From Phaeovulum vinaykumarii (lineage in GTDB: Bacteria > Pseudomonadota > Alphaproteobacteria > Rhodobacterales > Rhodobacteraceae), in the NCBI RefSeq assembly GCF_900156695.1, contig NZ_FTOM01000006.1:1-64000 (forward strand): a DNA stretch of 64,000 nucleotides, in the 5' to 3' direction. This document shows positions 28,245 through 38,089 of the stretch, piece by piece. Position numbers and translations under genes: made by a program. Numbering within the stretch: position 1 is the stretch's first letter; every line of letters starts with the position of its first letter. A model generated the notes under the pieces. The model was given only the letters and a program-made list of their open reading frames with translations, was not told the origin of the DNA and ran no database searches.

Positions 28245-31010
28245 TCAACGCCGCAGGAAACGGGTCTCGAATTCCTCCTGCCCGACCGGCGGGCTGAGCA
28301 CAAAGCCCTGCCCTGAATCGCAGCCCATCTCGGCCAGCGCGGCGGCCTCGGCGTCGGTCTCGATGCCCTCGGCCAGGGTGGTGAAGCCGAATTTCTTGGC
28401 CAGCCCCACGATCGCCTCGACAATCATGCGGGCATTGCCGCCACGGTCGATGTCGCGCACGAAGCTGGCGTCGATCTTGAGCATGGTCGCCGGCAGGCGC
28501 GACAGATAGGCAAGGCTGGAATAGCCGGTGCCGAAATCGTCGATGCCCAGCGCCACGCCCATGGCGCGCATCCGGTGCAGCGTGGCAATGCTGCCCGTCG
28601 CGCCATCGGCCAGGATATCCTCGGTCAGCTCGATCTGAAGGCCCTGCGGCCAGGGCGCGCCGGCCGCCGTCGTGCCCCCCTCCAGCCCCGCAAGCCGGCC
28701 CGCGCGCGCCAGCGATGTCTCGAGTGCGGCGCACCATTCGGGCACCGCCAGGCTGCGGGCATTCTGGTTGACCGACAGCACCCAATCGTCGCGCAGAAGC
28801 CCCGCCGCACGCCAGCGCGCCAGCACCCCCACGGCCTTGTCCAGAACCCAGCGGTCCAGCTCCGGCATCAGCCCCGCCCGCGCGGCAATGGGCAGGAACA
28901 CGCCGGGCAGGATCAATTCGTGGCCGGGGCGGTTCCAGCGCAACAGCGCCTCGCAGCCGTTGATGCTGCGGTCGCGCAGATCAAAGAGCGGCTGGAAGTG
29001 CAGGACCAGTTCGTCGCGCTCGGCCGCCCCCACCAGCGCGTTGCGCAGATCCAGCTCGCGCGAGGCCTCCTTGCCCATGCGCGGTTCGTAGACCATGACC
29101 GGACGCTTGGACATCTTGGCCGAATACATCGCCAGATCGGCATTGCGCAAAAGCGCGTCGCGGGTGTCGCCATGCGACCCGTAACAGGCGATGCCGATCG
29201 TGGCGGCGGGGCGATACTGGCGCAGCCCCGGCAGGTCTATCGGATGGGCAAGCTGCTCCAGCAGGGCAAGCGCCCGGGTCTCGGCGGCCTCGGCATCGGC
29301 ATCGCCCAGCAGGATGATGAATTCGTCGCCACCGATACGCGCGGCGAAATCCTGGCCCGCGAATTCAAGCCGCAGCCGATTGGCCACCGACATCAGCAAG
29401 AGATCGCCCGTCTCGTGCCCCAGCGAATCGTTGACCGACTTGAACTGGTCGAGATCGACAAAGAGAAGCGTGAACCGCTCGCCCGAGCGTTTCGACAGCC
29501 CGATCCGCTCCGAGATCCGCTCGATCACGAACCGGCGGTTGGGCAGCCCGGTCAGCTGGTCGTAATAGGCCAGCCGTTCGTTGTCGGCCTGGGCCTGGCG
29601 CAGAAGCGTCAGATCCGAGAACATCGCCACGAAGCCCAGCTCGCGCCCGGCGCTGTCGCGCAGCCGGCCGATCCGGGTCCAGCAGGCCACCGTCAGCCCG
29701 TCCGACCGGCGCACCATGACCTCGCCGCTCCAGTTGCCATGCGTCTGCAACAACGCACGCACCGGCGATTGGCCGGGCTCCATGTCCGGGTCGGGGGGCC
29801 CGCCGCCGCTCTCGAGCGCGATCATGCTTTCCAGCGAATGCCCGCGCAGCTGGGCGAAGACGAAGCCCGCGATCAGCTCGAAGGCGGGATTGACGCGCAG
29901 GATGCGCAGGTCGGGATCGGTCAGCGCGATCGCATCCGAGGATTGCTCGAACACCTTGTCGGCCAGCCGCTCGGCCTCGCGCACACGCAGATCCTCGGTG
30001 ATGTCGCGCGATTGCGTCACCACGCCGACCATCTCGCCCATGTCGTTGAACAGCGGCCGCTTTTCGGTGCGCACCCGCGCCCATCGTTCGGCCGCCGGAA
30101 GGCCGCGCGTCGTGTCCACCGCCACGTCCAGCCGCTGATCGACACTGACCGAGGCGCGCGTCGCCCGCACCTGGGCGTCCAGCTGTTCATTGTGCAGCGC
30201 ATCGAGCGCCGACATGAACTGATCGCGGTGGCGGCCCTCGATCTCGGACAGGCTGCGCCGGCGCTTCTGCGCGAAGGCCCGGTTGGCCACGAAGACGCGG
30301 CCCGACGCATCGGTCACGCTGATCTCGTCGGAATTGCTGTCCAGAAGAAAGCGCACCAGATCGGGCACCCGCGGGTCGGGCGTGGCCTCGGGTGTCAGCA
30401 TCATCCACCACAAGCGCGACAAAAGGCCGGTTCCGGGGCTTTCGGGCACCAGATGCACCCGCAGACGCAGCATCGCACCGTTTTCGGCGGCCAGGATCAG
30501 GATCTGCGGCGCCGGCCCGTCGTCCGGCCCGCCCTCCTCGGGCCGGACGATCGCGGGCATGCCCTGAATGCGGCCCAGCAGCTCGGCCATCTGCGTCCGG
30601 CTCAGCACCCGCGCCAGAACGGCGGCGCGACTCTCGCTCTCCTTCACCGGAAAGAGGGCGCGCGCCGCGCGGTTCCAGCCCTGCACCTGCGCCTTGTGGT
30701 CCAGCTTCAGGATCGGGATCGGAAGCGCCCAGATCAGATCGCCCAGATCCTGGATTTCCTCGTTGAGGGCCTCGCCCTGAACCGCCAGCTCATCGAGCGC
30801 GGCGGCCTGTTCGCCGCACAGCACCCGCAGCCGGTGCAGCGCCGCAAGGGCCTCGGACGAGAGGTTCGGCAAACAGCTCTCGAGGCTGCGGAACTCGGCG
30901 TCCAGAATGTCGGATTGCGTGCCGCGCCAGCCCTCGGGCGCGTCCTCCGTGGCGCGATCCGCCCCGGTCTTTTCGTGTGCATCCGAAAAGGCGCGCTCGC
31001 GCGGGATCAT
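28245..31010 (-). CDS. PAS-GGDEF-EAL cyclic-di-GMP signalling protein
   Basis: 921 residues, cytoplasmic (no membrane helices). Three PAS-like regions (about 90-210, 225-340, 350-475) precede a GGDEF domain (about 475-640, intact GGDEF at about 558) and an EAL domain (about 655-910, with CEALLRW, DDFGTG and a KID lysine). The inhibitory RxxD site before GGDEF is degenerate (AGQD). Both catalytic motifs look intact, so it could make or degrade c-di-GMP. Its ATG overlaps the stop of the CheB-CheR gene (ATGA), so the two are one operon. Confidence 0.92.
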   Translation of the reverse strand: MIPRERAFSDAHEKTGADRATEDAPEGWRGTQSDILDAEFRSLESCLPNLSSEALAALHRLRVLCGEQAAALDELAVQGEALNEEIQDLGDLIWALPIPILKLDHKAQVQGWNRAARALFPVKESESRAAVLARVLSRTQMAELLGRIQGMPAIVRPEEGGPDDGPAPQILILAAENGAMLRLRVHLVPESPGTGLLSRLWWMMLTPEATPDPRVPDLVRFLLDSNSDEISVTDASGRVFVANRAFAQKRRRSLSEIEGRHRDQFMSALDALHNEQLDAQVRATRASVSVDQRLDVAVDTTRGLPAAERWARVRTEKRPLFNDMGEMVGVVTQSRDITEDLRVREAERLADKVFEQSSDAIALTDPDLRILRVNPAFELIAGFVFAQLRGHSLESMIALESGGGPPDPDMEPGQSPVRALLQTHGNWSGEVMVRRSDGLTVACWTRIGRLRDSAGRELGFVAMFSDLTLLRQAQADNERLAYYDQLTGLPNRRFVIERISERIGLSKRSGERFTLLFVDLDQFKSVNDSLGHETGDLLLMSVANRLRLEFAGQDFAARIGGDEFIILLGDADAEAAETRALALLEQLAHPIDLPGLRQYRPAATIGIACYGSHGDTRDALLRNADLAMYSAKMSKRPVMVYEPRMGKEASRELDLRNALVGAAERDELVLHFQPLFDLRDRSINGCEALLRWNRPGHELILPGVFLPIAARAGLMPELDRWVLDKAVGVLARWRAAGLLRDDWVLSVNQNARSLAVPEWCAALETSLARAGRLAGLEGGTTAAGAPWPQGLQIELTEDILADGATGSIATLHRMRAMGVALGIDDFGTGYSSLAYLSRLPATMLKIDASFVRDIDRGGNARMIVEAIVGLAKKFGFTTLAEGIETDAEAAALAEMGCDSGQGFVLSPPVGQEEFETRFLRR

Positions 31011-33988
31011 TTCTCGGGCCCCGCGATCGTCTTGCGCCAGCGCGTGATCTCGACATGGCTGACCACCGCGCCCCGCACCGGGGTTTCAAGCGGCTTGGCA
31101 TGCATGACGAACCAGCGCGGCTTGTCCGGGGCATCGCAGGGATATTCCATGGTGAAATGCCCCACCCGGCGTTCCAGCACGGCGCGAATGCCATCGGCGG
31201 CACGCTGGGCGAATTCACGGTCGGGCACGGTGCCGCCGACATCGCAGCTGACAAGGTAGTTCTTGCCGACCCCGGTCCCGCACAGATCCTCGTCGCCGTT
31301 TTCCAGCGCAAAGCGGTTCCAGGCGGCGTTGACCAGAAGAATGCTGCCCTGCTCGTCGACCACCGCCACATGTTCGGCCAGCCCGTCGATGATGGATTGC
31401 AAGAACAGCAGGTTCCGCGTCTGGGTGATGTCGACGAAGGTGGCCACCACCCCCTGCCGCGACGAGGACGGCACCCGATAGGGCAGCATGCGCACCAGAT
31501 AATGCCGCCCGTTCAGACCCGCGGCCTCGCGTTCGATGCGGCGATGCTCGCGCAGGGTCAGGCGCAGATCCTCGAACAGGTCGGGATAATCCAGCCGATG
31601 CGCCAGATCGCTGAGCGGGCGGCCGATATCGACGTCGCGCATCTGGAAGATGTCCACGGCATCGGGGCTGAACCGCATCAGCGACAGATCGGCATCAAGG
31701 AAGATCGCCCCCATCGCCATGACCTTGGTCAGGCTGTCCAGATCCGCGTTCGAGCGGTTCAGCAGGTCGATCTTTTCCTGATATTCGGCATTGACCGAAT
31801 TCAGCTCCTCGTTGACCGATTGCAGTTCCTCGTTGGCGCTCTGAAGCTCCTCGTTCGAGGCCATCAGCTCTTCGTTGGTGGCCTGCAATTCCTCGTTCGA
31901 GGTCTCCAGCTCCTCGATCATCGCCTGGAGGTTCTCGCGCGTCATCGCCAGTTCGGATTCGAGCAGCTCGACCCGTTCGCTCACCTCGCGGTCGATATCG
32001 ACCACGGGCACATCGCCGCCCACCACCTCGCTGGGCTCGAAGGCCAGCAGGAACAGCGGCCCCTCGTCATCGTCGTTGGGCAGCGGCGCGACCGGCAGCG
32101 CGCGCAGCCGCGTGGCCATCGGGTGGCCATCGGGGCGGGCCTGCACGACCATCGCCTCGGAGAAGACTTCCTCGCCCAGACGCGCGGCCTTGAACAGCAG
32201 CGCACTGGCCACCGGCACCAGCGGTTCGACCAGTATCCGCGCCACCTCGAGCGAGGCGGTCCCCTCGCGCAGATGCAGGAACGGGCCGATATCGCCATAG
32301 GTGTGCAGGATCTCGTGGCGCTGGTTCAACAGCACCGAGGGCGGCGGCGGATAGGCCCGCGACAGCGCGTTCACGCCGCGCTCGACCGCGGTCACGGGGG
32401 CGCCCAGCTTGCGCTCGCGCGCCTTGCCGGTCAGGACCGCGTTCGGGTTGGCGCGCCGGTCCATCGCCGGGGCCGAGCCCGACCGCAGCGCCTGCCAGAT
32501 CCGGTGCCGGGCGGACAGCACGCGGAAATCGTCTTGCACCTGCACCAGCGTTTCCGAGGCGCCCAGGAACAGATAGCCCTCGGGGCGCAGGGCATAATGC
32601 ATCCGCCGCAGCGCGCGTTCCTGGGCTTCGGGGCGCAGGTAGATCAGCGTGTTGCGGCAGCTGACCATGTCCATACGCATGAAGGGCGGATCGGTCAGCA
32701 GGTTATGGCGGGCAAAGACGATGGCCTGACGCAATTCGGGCACCACGTCGTAATGTTCGCCCCGCTGCACGAAGAACCGTTCGCGGAAGGAGGCGGGAAC
32801 GCTGTCTTCTATAGCGGTCGAGAATTGCCCCGCCGCAGCATGTTCGATGTTGGCGGATTCGACGTCGGTCGCAAACACCTTCAGGAAGGGCCAGCGCCCG
32901 GCGCGCTCGAAGGCGTCCAGAAACAGCATGGCCAGGGTATAGGCTTCCTCGCCCGTGGCGCAGCCGGCCGTCCAGACGCGGATCGTGCCCCCCGCCGGCA
33001 CCGCCTGCACGATCGGGTCGATGACCTTCTCGCGCAGCTCCTCAAAGGCCTCGGGATCGCGGAAGAACGAGGTGACGGGGATCAGCATCTCGCGGCGCAG
33101 CGCCGCCAGTTCGGTGCGATCCTCGGACAGCAGCTTGAGATAGGCCGCAAGATCGGGGGATTTGCGCACCCCCATCCGCCGTTCGATGCGCCGATGCACG
33201 GTGCCCGGCTTGTAATCCAGGAAGTTGATGTTGCTCGACAGGGTCAGGATCTCGACGATGCGCTCGAAACGCGCCTGCACCCCCAGACCGTCCAGCGTCT
33301 GCTGCGGGCGCGCGACGGCGGCTTCCTTGGGCGCGGGGGGCTCGTCCTCGCCCAGGGGCTGACCGGCGGCCAGGCGCTCGCTGATCCAGCCGCCCATGCT
33401 GTCGATGTCGAGAACGAAATCCACCACCCCCGAGGCGATGGCCGAACGCGGCATCCCGTCGAAACGCGCAGAGCGGGGCTCCTGCGCCAGGGTCAGGCCG
33501 CCACGTTCGTGCACCGCGACCAGCCCGCGCGTGCCGTCCGAGCCCGTGCCCGACAGCACCACCGAGACCACCCGCTCGCGGTAGCCCTCGGCCAGCGAGC
33601 GGAAGAATTCGTCGATGGGCAGCGTCAGCTTGTGGCGGGCCTTGGGCACCAGCCGCAGATGCGTGCCCTCCAGCGTCATGATCGTGGCCGGCGGGATCAG
33701 GAAGACGGTGTTGGGCACCAGCACCATCTCGTCGTCCACGGTGACCACGGGCATCGCGGTATGGCGCCCCAGAAGCGTGGCCATGATGCTCTTGTGGTCG
33801 GGCGAGAGGTGCTGGATCACCACGAAGGCCGCGCCGGTATCGGGGCGCAGCCCGTCGAACAGCCGCTCGAGCGCATCAAGCCCGCCGGCCGAGGCGCCGA
33901 TGGCCACGATCACATCCGGCGGGGGCATGGGCTTGGCAGGGGTTTCCTCGGCCTCGGGGGGGCCTTCGTCACGGGAATAACCCTGCAT
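31007..33988 (-). CDS. CheB-CheR-coiled coil-PAS fusion protein
   Basis: 993 residues. A CheB methylesterase domain ([10 protein letters not shown] at about 30, [20 protein letters not shown]) is followed by a CheR methyltransferase (about 230-500, SAM motif [16 protein letters not shown]). A long heptad helix (about 670-756) repeats EELQ/SNEEL. Two PAS-like domains finish the protein. No receiver domain is attached to CheB. Such hybrids usually pair with a histidine kinase; here the partner is the overlapping GGDEF-EAL gene. Start at 33988 (MQGYSRDEG) with AGAGGA 9 nt upstream. Confidence 0.9.
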   Translation of the reverse strand: MQGYSRDEGPPEAEETPAKPMPPPDVIVAIGASAGGLDALERLFDGLRPDTGAAFVVIQHLSPDHKSIMATLLGRHTAMPVVTVDDEMVLVPNTVFLIPPATIMTLEGTHLRLVPKARHKLTLPIDEFFRSLAEGYRERVVSVVLSGTGSDGTRGLVAVHERGGLTLAQEPRSARFDGMPRSAIASGVVDFVLDIDSMGGWISERLAAGQPLGEDEPPAPKEAAVARPQQTLDGLGVQARFERIVEILTLSSNINFLDYKPGTVHRRIERRMGVRKSPDLAAYLKLLSEDRTELAALRREMLIPVTSFFRDPEAFEELREKVIDPIVQAVPAGGTIRVWTAGCATGEEAYTLAMLFLDAFERAGRWPFLKVFATDVESANIEHAAAGQFSTAIEDSVPASFRERFFVQRGEHYDVVPELRQAIVFARHNLLTDPPFMRMDMVSCRNTLIYLRPEAQERALRRMHYALRPEGYLFLGASETLVQVQDDFRVLSARHRIWQALRSGSAPAMDRRANPNAVLTGKARERKLGAPVTAVERGVNALSRAYPPPPSVLLNQRHEILHTYGDIGPFLHLREGTASLEVARILVEPLVPVASALLFKAARLGEEVFSEAMVVQARPDGHPMATRLRALPVAPLPNDDDEGPLFLLAFEPSEVVGGDVPVVDIDREVSERVELLESELAMTRENLQAMIEELETSNEELQATNEELMASNEELQSANEELQSVNEELNSVNAEYQEKIDLLNRSNADLDSLTKVMAMGAIFLDADLSLMRFSPDAVDIFQMRDVDIGRPLSDLAHRLDYPDLFEDLRLTLREHRRIEREAAGLNGRHYLVRMLPYRVPSSSRQGVVATFVDITQTRNLLFLQSIIDGLAEHVAVVDEQGSILLVNAAWNRFALENGDEDLCGTGVGKNYLVSCDVGGTVPDREFAQRAADGIRAVLERRVGHFTMEYPCDAPDKPRWFVMHAKPLETPVRGAVVSHVEITRWRKTIAGPEK

Positions 33989-34016
33989 TCGGAACGGTCC
34001 TCTCGAGCAAAGTGCT

Positions 34017-34049
34017 GCGTCACAGCGTGAAGTCTGCACGCTGTGACGC
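34017..34049. promoter_or_regulatory. 13-bp perfect inverted repeat in a divergent promoter region
   Basis: GCGTCACAGCGTG (34017-34029) and its complement (34037-34049) flank a 7-nt loop, 28 bp upstream of the CheB-CheR start. It may be an operator or an RNA hairpin; no T run follows. Apart from this and the motif at 34332, I see nothing in 33989-34426. Confidence 0.5.
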
Positions 34050-34331
34050 GCCTTTGCAAAACGGTTTTCTGCATGCCGGCCCCGCCTTGCGGCGCCGACA
34101 CGCGGTTACCGCATGAGACTCCGGCCGCCCCGAAGTTGTCAATCGCTTTGAACCTGTCGAAACGCCAAGCGCACCGCAGACTCCGCCGCCGATCTGCGGC
34201 CCGGTCCACGCCCGTAGCCAGATACCGCAAAGGCAGACGAGCGCGGCCCGCCTGAAGCAGGCCCCGCACCCCGGCCGAAATGCCTGCGTCATGACGTCCG
34301 GCGCTTCCGATTTCGCGCCGGACCAGCCATC

Positions 34332-34349
34332 GCTTCAGCCTCACGTCAG
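34332..34349 (+). promoter_or_regulatory. putative response-regulator box (copy 1)
   Basis: GCTTCAGCCTCACGTCAG, identical at 17 of 18 positions to a box at 35717-35734 before the two-component genes. It lies 78 bp upstream of the DUF4405-like gene. Confidence 0.55.
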
Positions 34350-34426
34350 CGAAGGAGAGGCAAGGTCCGCCATCGCTCCGGCGCGCCGCTTCCGGCACGT
34401 CCCAGGGGCCCCAAAAGGAGACCAAG

Positions 34427-34939
34427 ATGAAAGACACCCTCATGCGCTATGCAACCCCGTTCATCACCGGGTTGTTCCTCGTGTCCCTGGTGTCGGGGAT
34501 CGCGCTTTTCTTCCACATCGGGCCCAGCGCCTTTCACGGGATGCACGAATGGCTCAGCATGGTGCTGATCCTGCCCTTCGTGCTGCATGTCTGGCGCAAC
34601 TGGCGCGCGATGCTGAACTATACCCGCGGCAAGCCGCTTGCGATCGCGCTGGTGGCCAGCCTTGCCGCATCGGCCGTGTTCTTCCTGCCGATGGGCGGGG
34701 CCGGCGGTGGCCGTCCGCCGCATTTCGCGCTGGCGCAGATGATGATGGAGGGTTCGGCCGCCGACGTGGCGCCGGTTCTGGGCACCACGCCCGAGGCGCT
34801 GACCGCGGCGCTGGCCGATGCGGGCTTTGCGGTCACCGATGCCGATGCGAAGCTGTCGGAGATGGCCACGGCCTCGGGCAAGTCGGTGATGGATCTGGCA
34901 GGGCTTCTGGTGGCCCAGGGTCAGGCGGCGGCCCGCTAA
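34427..34939 (+). CDS. DUF4405-like membrane protein
   Basis: 170 residues. Three hydrophobic segments (about 10-30, 43-57, 70-88) surround a His pattern GMHEWLSMVLILPFVLHVWR that fits the b-type cytochrome-like DUF4405 family: H38 and H40 near the helix start, H56 later. The C-terminal 75 residues are a soluble Ala/Met-rich domain. AAGGAG lies 7 nt before the ATG. A terminator follows. It shares an upstream box with the nearby two-component operon and is therefore a likely target of it. Confidence 0.65.
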   Translation: MKDTLMRYATPFITGLFLVSLVSGIALFFHIGPSAFHGMHEWLSMVLILPFVLHVWRNWRAMLNYTRGKPLAIALVASLAASAVFFLPMGGAGGGRPPHFALAQMMMEGSAADVAPVLGTTPEALTAALADAGFAVTDADAKLSEMATASGKSVMDLAGLLVAQGQAAAR

Positions 34940-34970
34940 GCGCCACCCAGACCCCCACCGCCCCGACGAT

Positions 34971-34996
34971 GGCCCCGCCCCTAGGCGGGGCCTTTT
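34971..34996 (+). terminator. terminator of the DUF4405-like gene
   Basis: A 9-bp stem GGCCCCGCC/GGCGGGGCC with a 4-nt loop and TTTT directly after, 32 bp past the stop. The rest of 34997-35223 shows only G/C-rich hairpins (for example 35195-35216). Confidence 0.9.
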
Positions 34997-35223
34997 CCGT
35001 TGGGCGGTGGGCCGGGGCGGGACGCGCTCGGCCCCCGGCCGTCTCGGCTGGCCGTCTCGGCCCACATCTCGGCCCCCCGCGCGATCCGGCCGCGGGACAT
35101 GCGCGACCCGCCCGCCGCCTGCCCACTCCGCGACCTGCACGCATGAAAAAACCGGCCGGGGCACGCCACCGGCCGGAGGTGTGGAATCACTGGCGGCCCC
35201 CCCGCGAAAGGGGGCCGTCCGTC

Positions 35224-35640
35224 TCAGTTGACCTGAGCCTGGGGCTTCGCGCCAGGCGCGAAGAGACCGTTCGAGGGCGGCGCGACCGTCCCGACCGCCG
35301 CGGGCCCCGCCGATTTGCCGCCGCGATCGCAATCGTCGCGGTCGCCGAAGCCAAGCCAGCCGAACAGCGACCGGCCGTGCTCGCGCGAACCGCGGCGGTC
35401 GTCGTCGTCATCGTGATCGCGCCGGTGCTCGCGGCGGTGATGGTCCTCGCGGGCATAGCGCCGGCCCTCGTCGGACATGGCCGCATCGCCGCTGCCAGCC
35501 TGGACCGGGACGACGGCAGAGCCCGGCGCCGCCCCCTGCAAGGTCACCTTCATCGGCGCCGCGGTCTGCGCGGCGGCCAGACCGGGCACGAGAACGAACG
35601 CGATGGCAACCGCGCCGCAAACGGGTTTCAGCTTGGACAT
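35224..35640 (-). CDS. exported Asp/His-rich protein, unknown function
   Basis: 138 residues. A signal peptide (about 1-24, VCGAVAIAFVLVPGLAAAQ) is followed by a region (about 60-90) of alternating His, Arg and Asp (REDHHRREHRRDHDDDDDRR). The mature chain probably binds metal ions in the periplasm. AGGAGG lies 7 nt before the ATG. It is divergent from the response regulator by 141 bp and shares its regulatory box. The sensor kinase next door has a similar Asp/His run, which suggests a common ligand. Not recognised as a named family. Confidence 0.7.
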   Translation of the reverse strand: MSKLKPVCGAVAIAFVLVPGLAAAQTAAPMKVTLQGAAPGSAVVPVQAGSGDAAMSDEGRRYAREDHHRREHRRDHDDDDDRRGSREHGRSLFGWLGFGDRDDCDRGGKSAGPAAVGTVAPPSNGLFAPGAKPQAQVN

Positions 35641-35716
35641 GATGTCCTCCTTCGTTCAGTGATGGCGCATCTTTCGCGCGCAAGGCTGATGCCATCCTGA
35701 CAGGCGGCGCGGGGCG

Positions 35717-35734
35717 GCTTCAGCTTCACGTCAG
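35717..35734. promoter_or_regulatory. putative response-regulator box (copy 2)
   Basis: GCTTCAGCTTCACGTCAG, with half-sites TTCAG/TCACGTCAG, sits between the divergent exported-protein gene (77 bp) and the response regulator (48 bp). It matches copy 1 at 34332 in 17 of 18 positions. Confidence 0.6.
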
Positions 35735-35781
35735 GGTCGAATGGGACTAGATCTGGACAAGACAGACAGGAGAGCAGGGCC

Positions 35782-36441
35782 ATGCGTGTCCTCTTGATCG
35801 AGGATGACACCGTTCTGGGCGCCGCCGTGCGCGACCAGATCCGCGCCGACGGCCATTCGGTGGATTGGGTGACCCGGCTCGACGCCGCGCGCGACAGTCT
35901 CGATGTGGGGGCCTTTGACCTCGTGCTGCTGGACCTGATGCTGCCCGACGGGCGCGGCATTCCCTTCCTGCGCAGCATGCGCGCGCGCGGTGAGGTGACG
36001 CCCGTCATCATCCTGACCGCGCTCGATCAGGTGTCCGACCGCATCGAGGGGCTGAACGCCGGCGCCGACGATTATCTGGTCAAGCCCTTCGATCTGGACG
36101 AGCTTTCGGCGCGGATCGGGTCGGTCGCGCGGCGCTATACCGGCAACCCCAACCCGATCATCAGCCTGGGCACGCTGGACATCGACCTGGCCGCGCGCAG
36201 CCTGACGGTCGCGGGGCGGAGCGTGTCGCTGACGGCGCGGGAATGGGCCCTGTTCGAAGCCTTCGTGCAGCGCCCCGGCCAGATCCTGTCGAAGGCGCAG
36301 CTGGAAGAACGGCTCTATTCCTTCGACGACAACATCGAAAGCAACACCATCGAAGTCCACGTCAGCCGCCTGCGCAAGAAGCTGGGCCGCGACATCATCC
36401 AGACCGAACGCGGGCTGGGCTATCGGCTGGGCCAGGGATGA
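35782..36441 (+). CDS. OmpR-family response regulator
   Basis: 219 residues. The receiver has acidic pocket E7-D8-D9, phospho-acceptor D51 (LVLLDLMLPDG), T at about 79 (IILTALD) and K101 (LVKPF). The DNA-binding domain is a winged helix (about 125-217) ending NTIEVHVSRLRKKLG and GLGYRLG. It is of the QseB/PmrA/TctD subgroup. Its stop overlaps the kinase ATG (ATGA). It probably binds the 18-bp boxes at 34332 and 35717. Confidence 0.93.
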   Translation: MRVLLIEDDTVLGAAVRDQIRADGHSVDWVTRLDAARDSLDVGAFDLVLLDLMLPDGRGIPFLRSMRARGEVTPVIILTALDQVSDRIEGLNAGADDYLVKPFDLDELSARIGSVARRYTGNPNPIISLGTLDIDLAARSLTVAGRSVSLTAREWALFEAFVQRPGQILSKAQLEERLYSFDDNIESNTIEVHVSRLRKKLGRDIIQTERGLGYRLGQG

Positions 36442-38006
36442 GCGCGCCGACAGAAGAAGGCCCGGCCGGGCGCCGGCGGCGTCTGCGGGCGCCGCGCTCG
36501 CTTCAGGCGCGGGTGGCGCTGGCCGTGGGGGTGGCGGTGACGCTGCTGTGGCTGATCGGGGCCAGCCTGACCGCGCGGGTTCTGGTCCACGAGATGAGCG
36601 AGGTCTTCGACGCCGCCCTTGTCGATGCCGCCCAGCGCATGTTGCCGCTGGCGCTGCGCAGCACGCGCCATGACCGCGCCGCAGCCGCAGCCGCCGAAGG
36701 GGCCGCAACCGACGATCTGCCCGCCCCATCTGCGGCCCCCCCCGCGCGCGAGGGCTTTCGCCTTCGGCCCTTCGGGCGCGACCGTGACCGCGACCATGAT
36801 CGCCGGCACGGGGATGACGACGACGACCACGCCCGTGATGACCACGCCCATGACGACCACGACGATGACGACCACGACAAGCGCGTCGCCCGGCTCCATC
36901 GGCGCGACGATGCCTTTGCCTTTGTCGTGCGCGATGCCGACGGGGCGGTGATCCTGCGCTCGGCCTACGGCGCCGACGATCTGCCGCCCTTCACCCGCGA
37001 GGGGTTCTCGGTCGTCCCCGGCTATCGCGTCTATGCCGACCGCTCGGGCCGCGAGGGCGCCACGATCGTGGTGGCCGAACCGCTGATCCGCCGCGCCCAT
37101 GTCGCGGGCGAGATGATGCTGCGGCTGGTCTCGCCGCTTCTTGTCATCCTGCCGCTGTGCCTGGCGGCGATCTTCCTGGCCGTCCGCTCGAGCCTCGACC
37201 CGGTCCGCCGCCTGCGCCAGGAATTGTCGGACCGCGGTGCGCGCAACATGAGCCCCGTTGCCGCCGACGGCCTGCCCTCGGAGCTGCGCCCGGTCACCGA
37301 AAGCCTGAACAGCCTGCTGGCCCGCCTGCGCGCCGCCTTCGAGGCCGAACGCAGCTTTGCCGCCAATGCCGCGCACGAGCTGCGCACCCCCGTGGCCGGT
37401 GCCATTGCCCAGGCCCAGCGCTTGCGCAGCGAAACCGCCGACCCCGAGGCCGCCCGCCGCGCCGCCGAGATCGAAAGCACGCTCAAGCGTCTGAACGCGC
37501 TGTCCGAGAAACTGATGCAGATGGCCCGTGCCGAGGGCGCGCAATTGCGCAGCGAACGGCCGCAGGACATGGGCATGATCCTGCGCCTGATCGCCGAGGA
37601 TTTCGAACGTCTGGGCGCGCGGCTGGATCTGGTGCTGCCCGAAACGGCGGTCCGCTCCGACCTCGACCCCGATGCCTTCGGCATCCTGTGCCGCAACCTG
37701 ATCGAGAACGCGCTCCGCCACGGCAGCGACAGCGACCCGGTGCGGGTGGAGCTGACCGCCTCGGGGATGCTGATGGTCACCAACGACGGCCCGCCGGTGC
37801 CGCCGGCCGAGATGGCGCGCCTGACCCGCCGCTTTGCCCGCGCCGGGATGGGGCCGGGCACCGGGCTGGGGCTGGCGATCGTCAAGACCATCGCCGAACG
37901 CACCGGCGGCGCGCTGGCCTTTGCCTCGCCGGTGCCGGGGCGCGCGACGGGCTTCCAGGTGCGCTTCACCCTGCCCGATGTCGAGATGGGCCCCGCAGCG
38001 GGCTAG
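36438..38006 (+). CDS. sensor histidine kinase with Asp/His-rich periplasmic segment
   Basis: 522 residues. TM1 (about 27-50) and TM2 (about 230-250) enclose a periplasmic domain. Residues about 110-150 of it are almost only Asp, His and Arg (a tract of GDDDDDHARDDHAHDD type). The kinase part has a HAMP-like linker, H-box AAHELRTPVAG (H about 314), N-box NLIENALRH (about 422) and G-box GTGLGLAIVKT (about 475). PmrB/QseC-type kinases sense cations through acidic loops, and this extreme version suggests a metal-ion sensor (inference). Overlaps the regulator gene by 4 bp. Confidence 0.92.
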   Translation: MSAPTEEGPAGRRRRLRAPRSLQARVALAVGVAVTLLWLIGASLTARVLVHEMSEVFDAALVDAAQRMLPLALRSTRHDRAAAAAAEGAATDDLPAPSAAPPAREGFRLRPFGRDRDRDHDRRHGDDDDDHARDDHAHDDHDDDDHDKRVARLHRRDDAFAFVVRDADGAVILRSAYGADDLPPFTREGFSVVPGYRVYADRSGREGATIVVAEPLIRRAHVAGEMMLRLVSPLLVILPLCLAAIFLAVRSSLDPVRRLRQELSDRGARNMSPVAADGLPSELRPVTESLNSLLARLRAAFEAERSFAANAAHELRTPVAGAIAQAQRLRSETADPEAARRAAEIESTLKRLNALSEKLMQMARAEGAQLRSERPQDMGMILRLIAEDFERLGARLDLVLPETAVRSDLDPDAFGILCRNLIENALRHGSDSDPVRVELTASGMLMVTNDGPPVPPAEMARLTRRFARAGMGPGTGLGLAIVKTIAERTGGALAFASPVPGRATGFQVRFTLPDVEMGPAAG

Positions 38007-38022
38007 GACGGGGAACGCAAAA

Positions 38023-38049
38023 CGCCCGCCCCCGGTCCGGGGACGGGCG
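38023..38049 (-). terminator. terminator between the kinase and FAH genes
   Basis: The stem CGCCCG-CCCCGG / CCGGGG-CGGGCG-type pairing between 38023 and 38049 is followed on the minus strand by TTTT, fitting termination of the FAH gene; it can also act on the plus strand. Confidence 0.7.
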
Positions 38050-38089
38050 CAGATCTTGCACGTCTTTCACGCGCGGGGGGGGGCAGACG

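Noticed and set aside
30977-34030. A 1017-codon open frame on the plus strand opposite CheB-CheR
   Set aside because: It is the antisense of a clear multi-domain protein; composition is His/Arg/Gly/Gln-rich without motifs, the normal shadow in GC-rich DNA.
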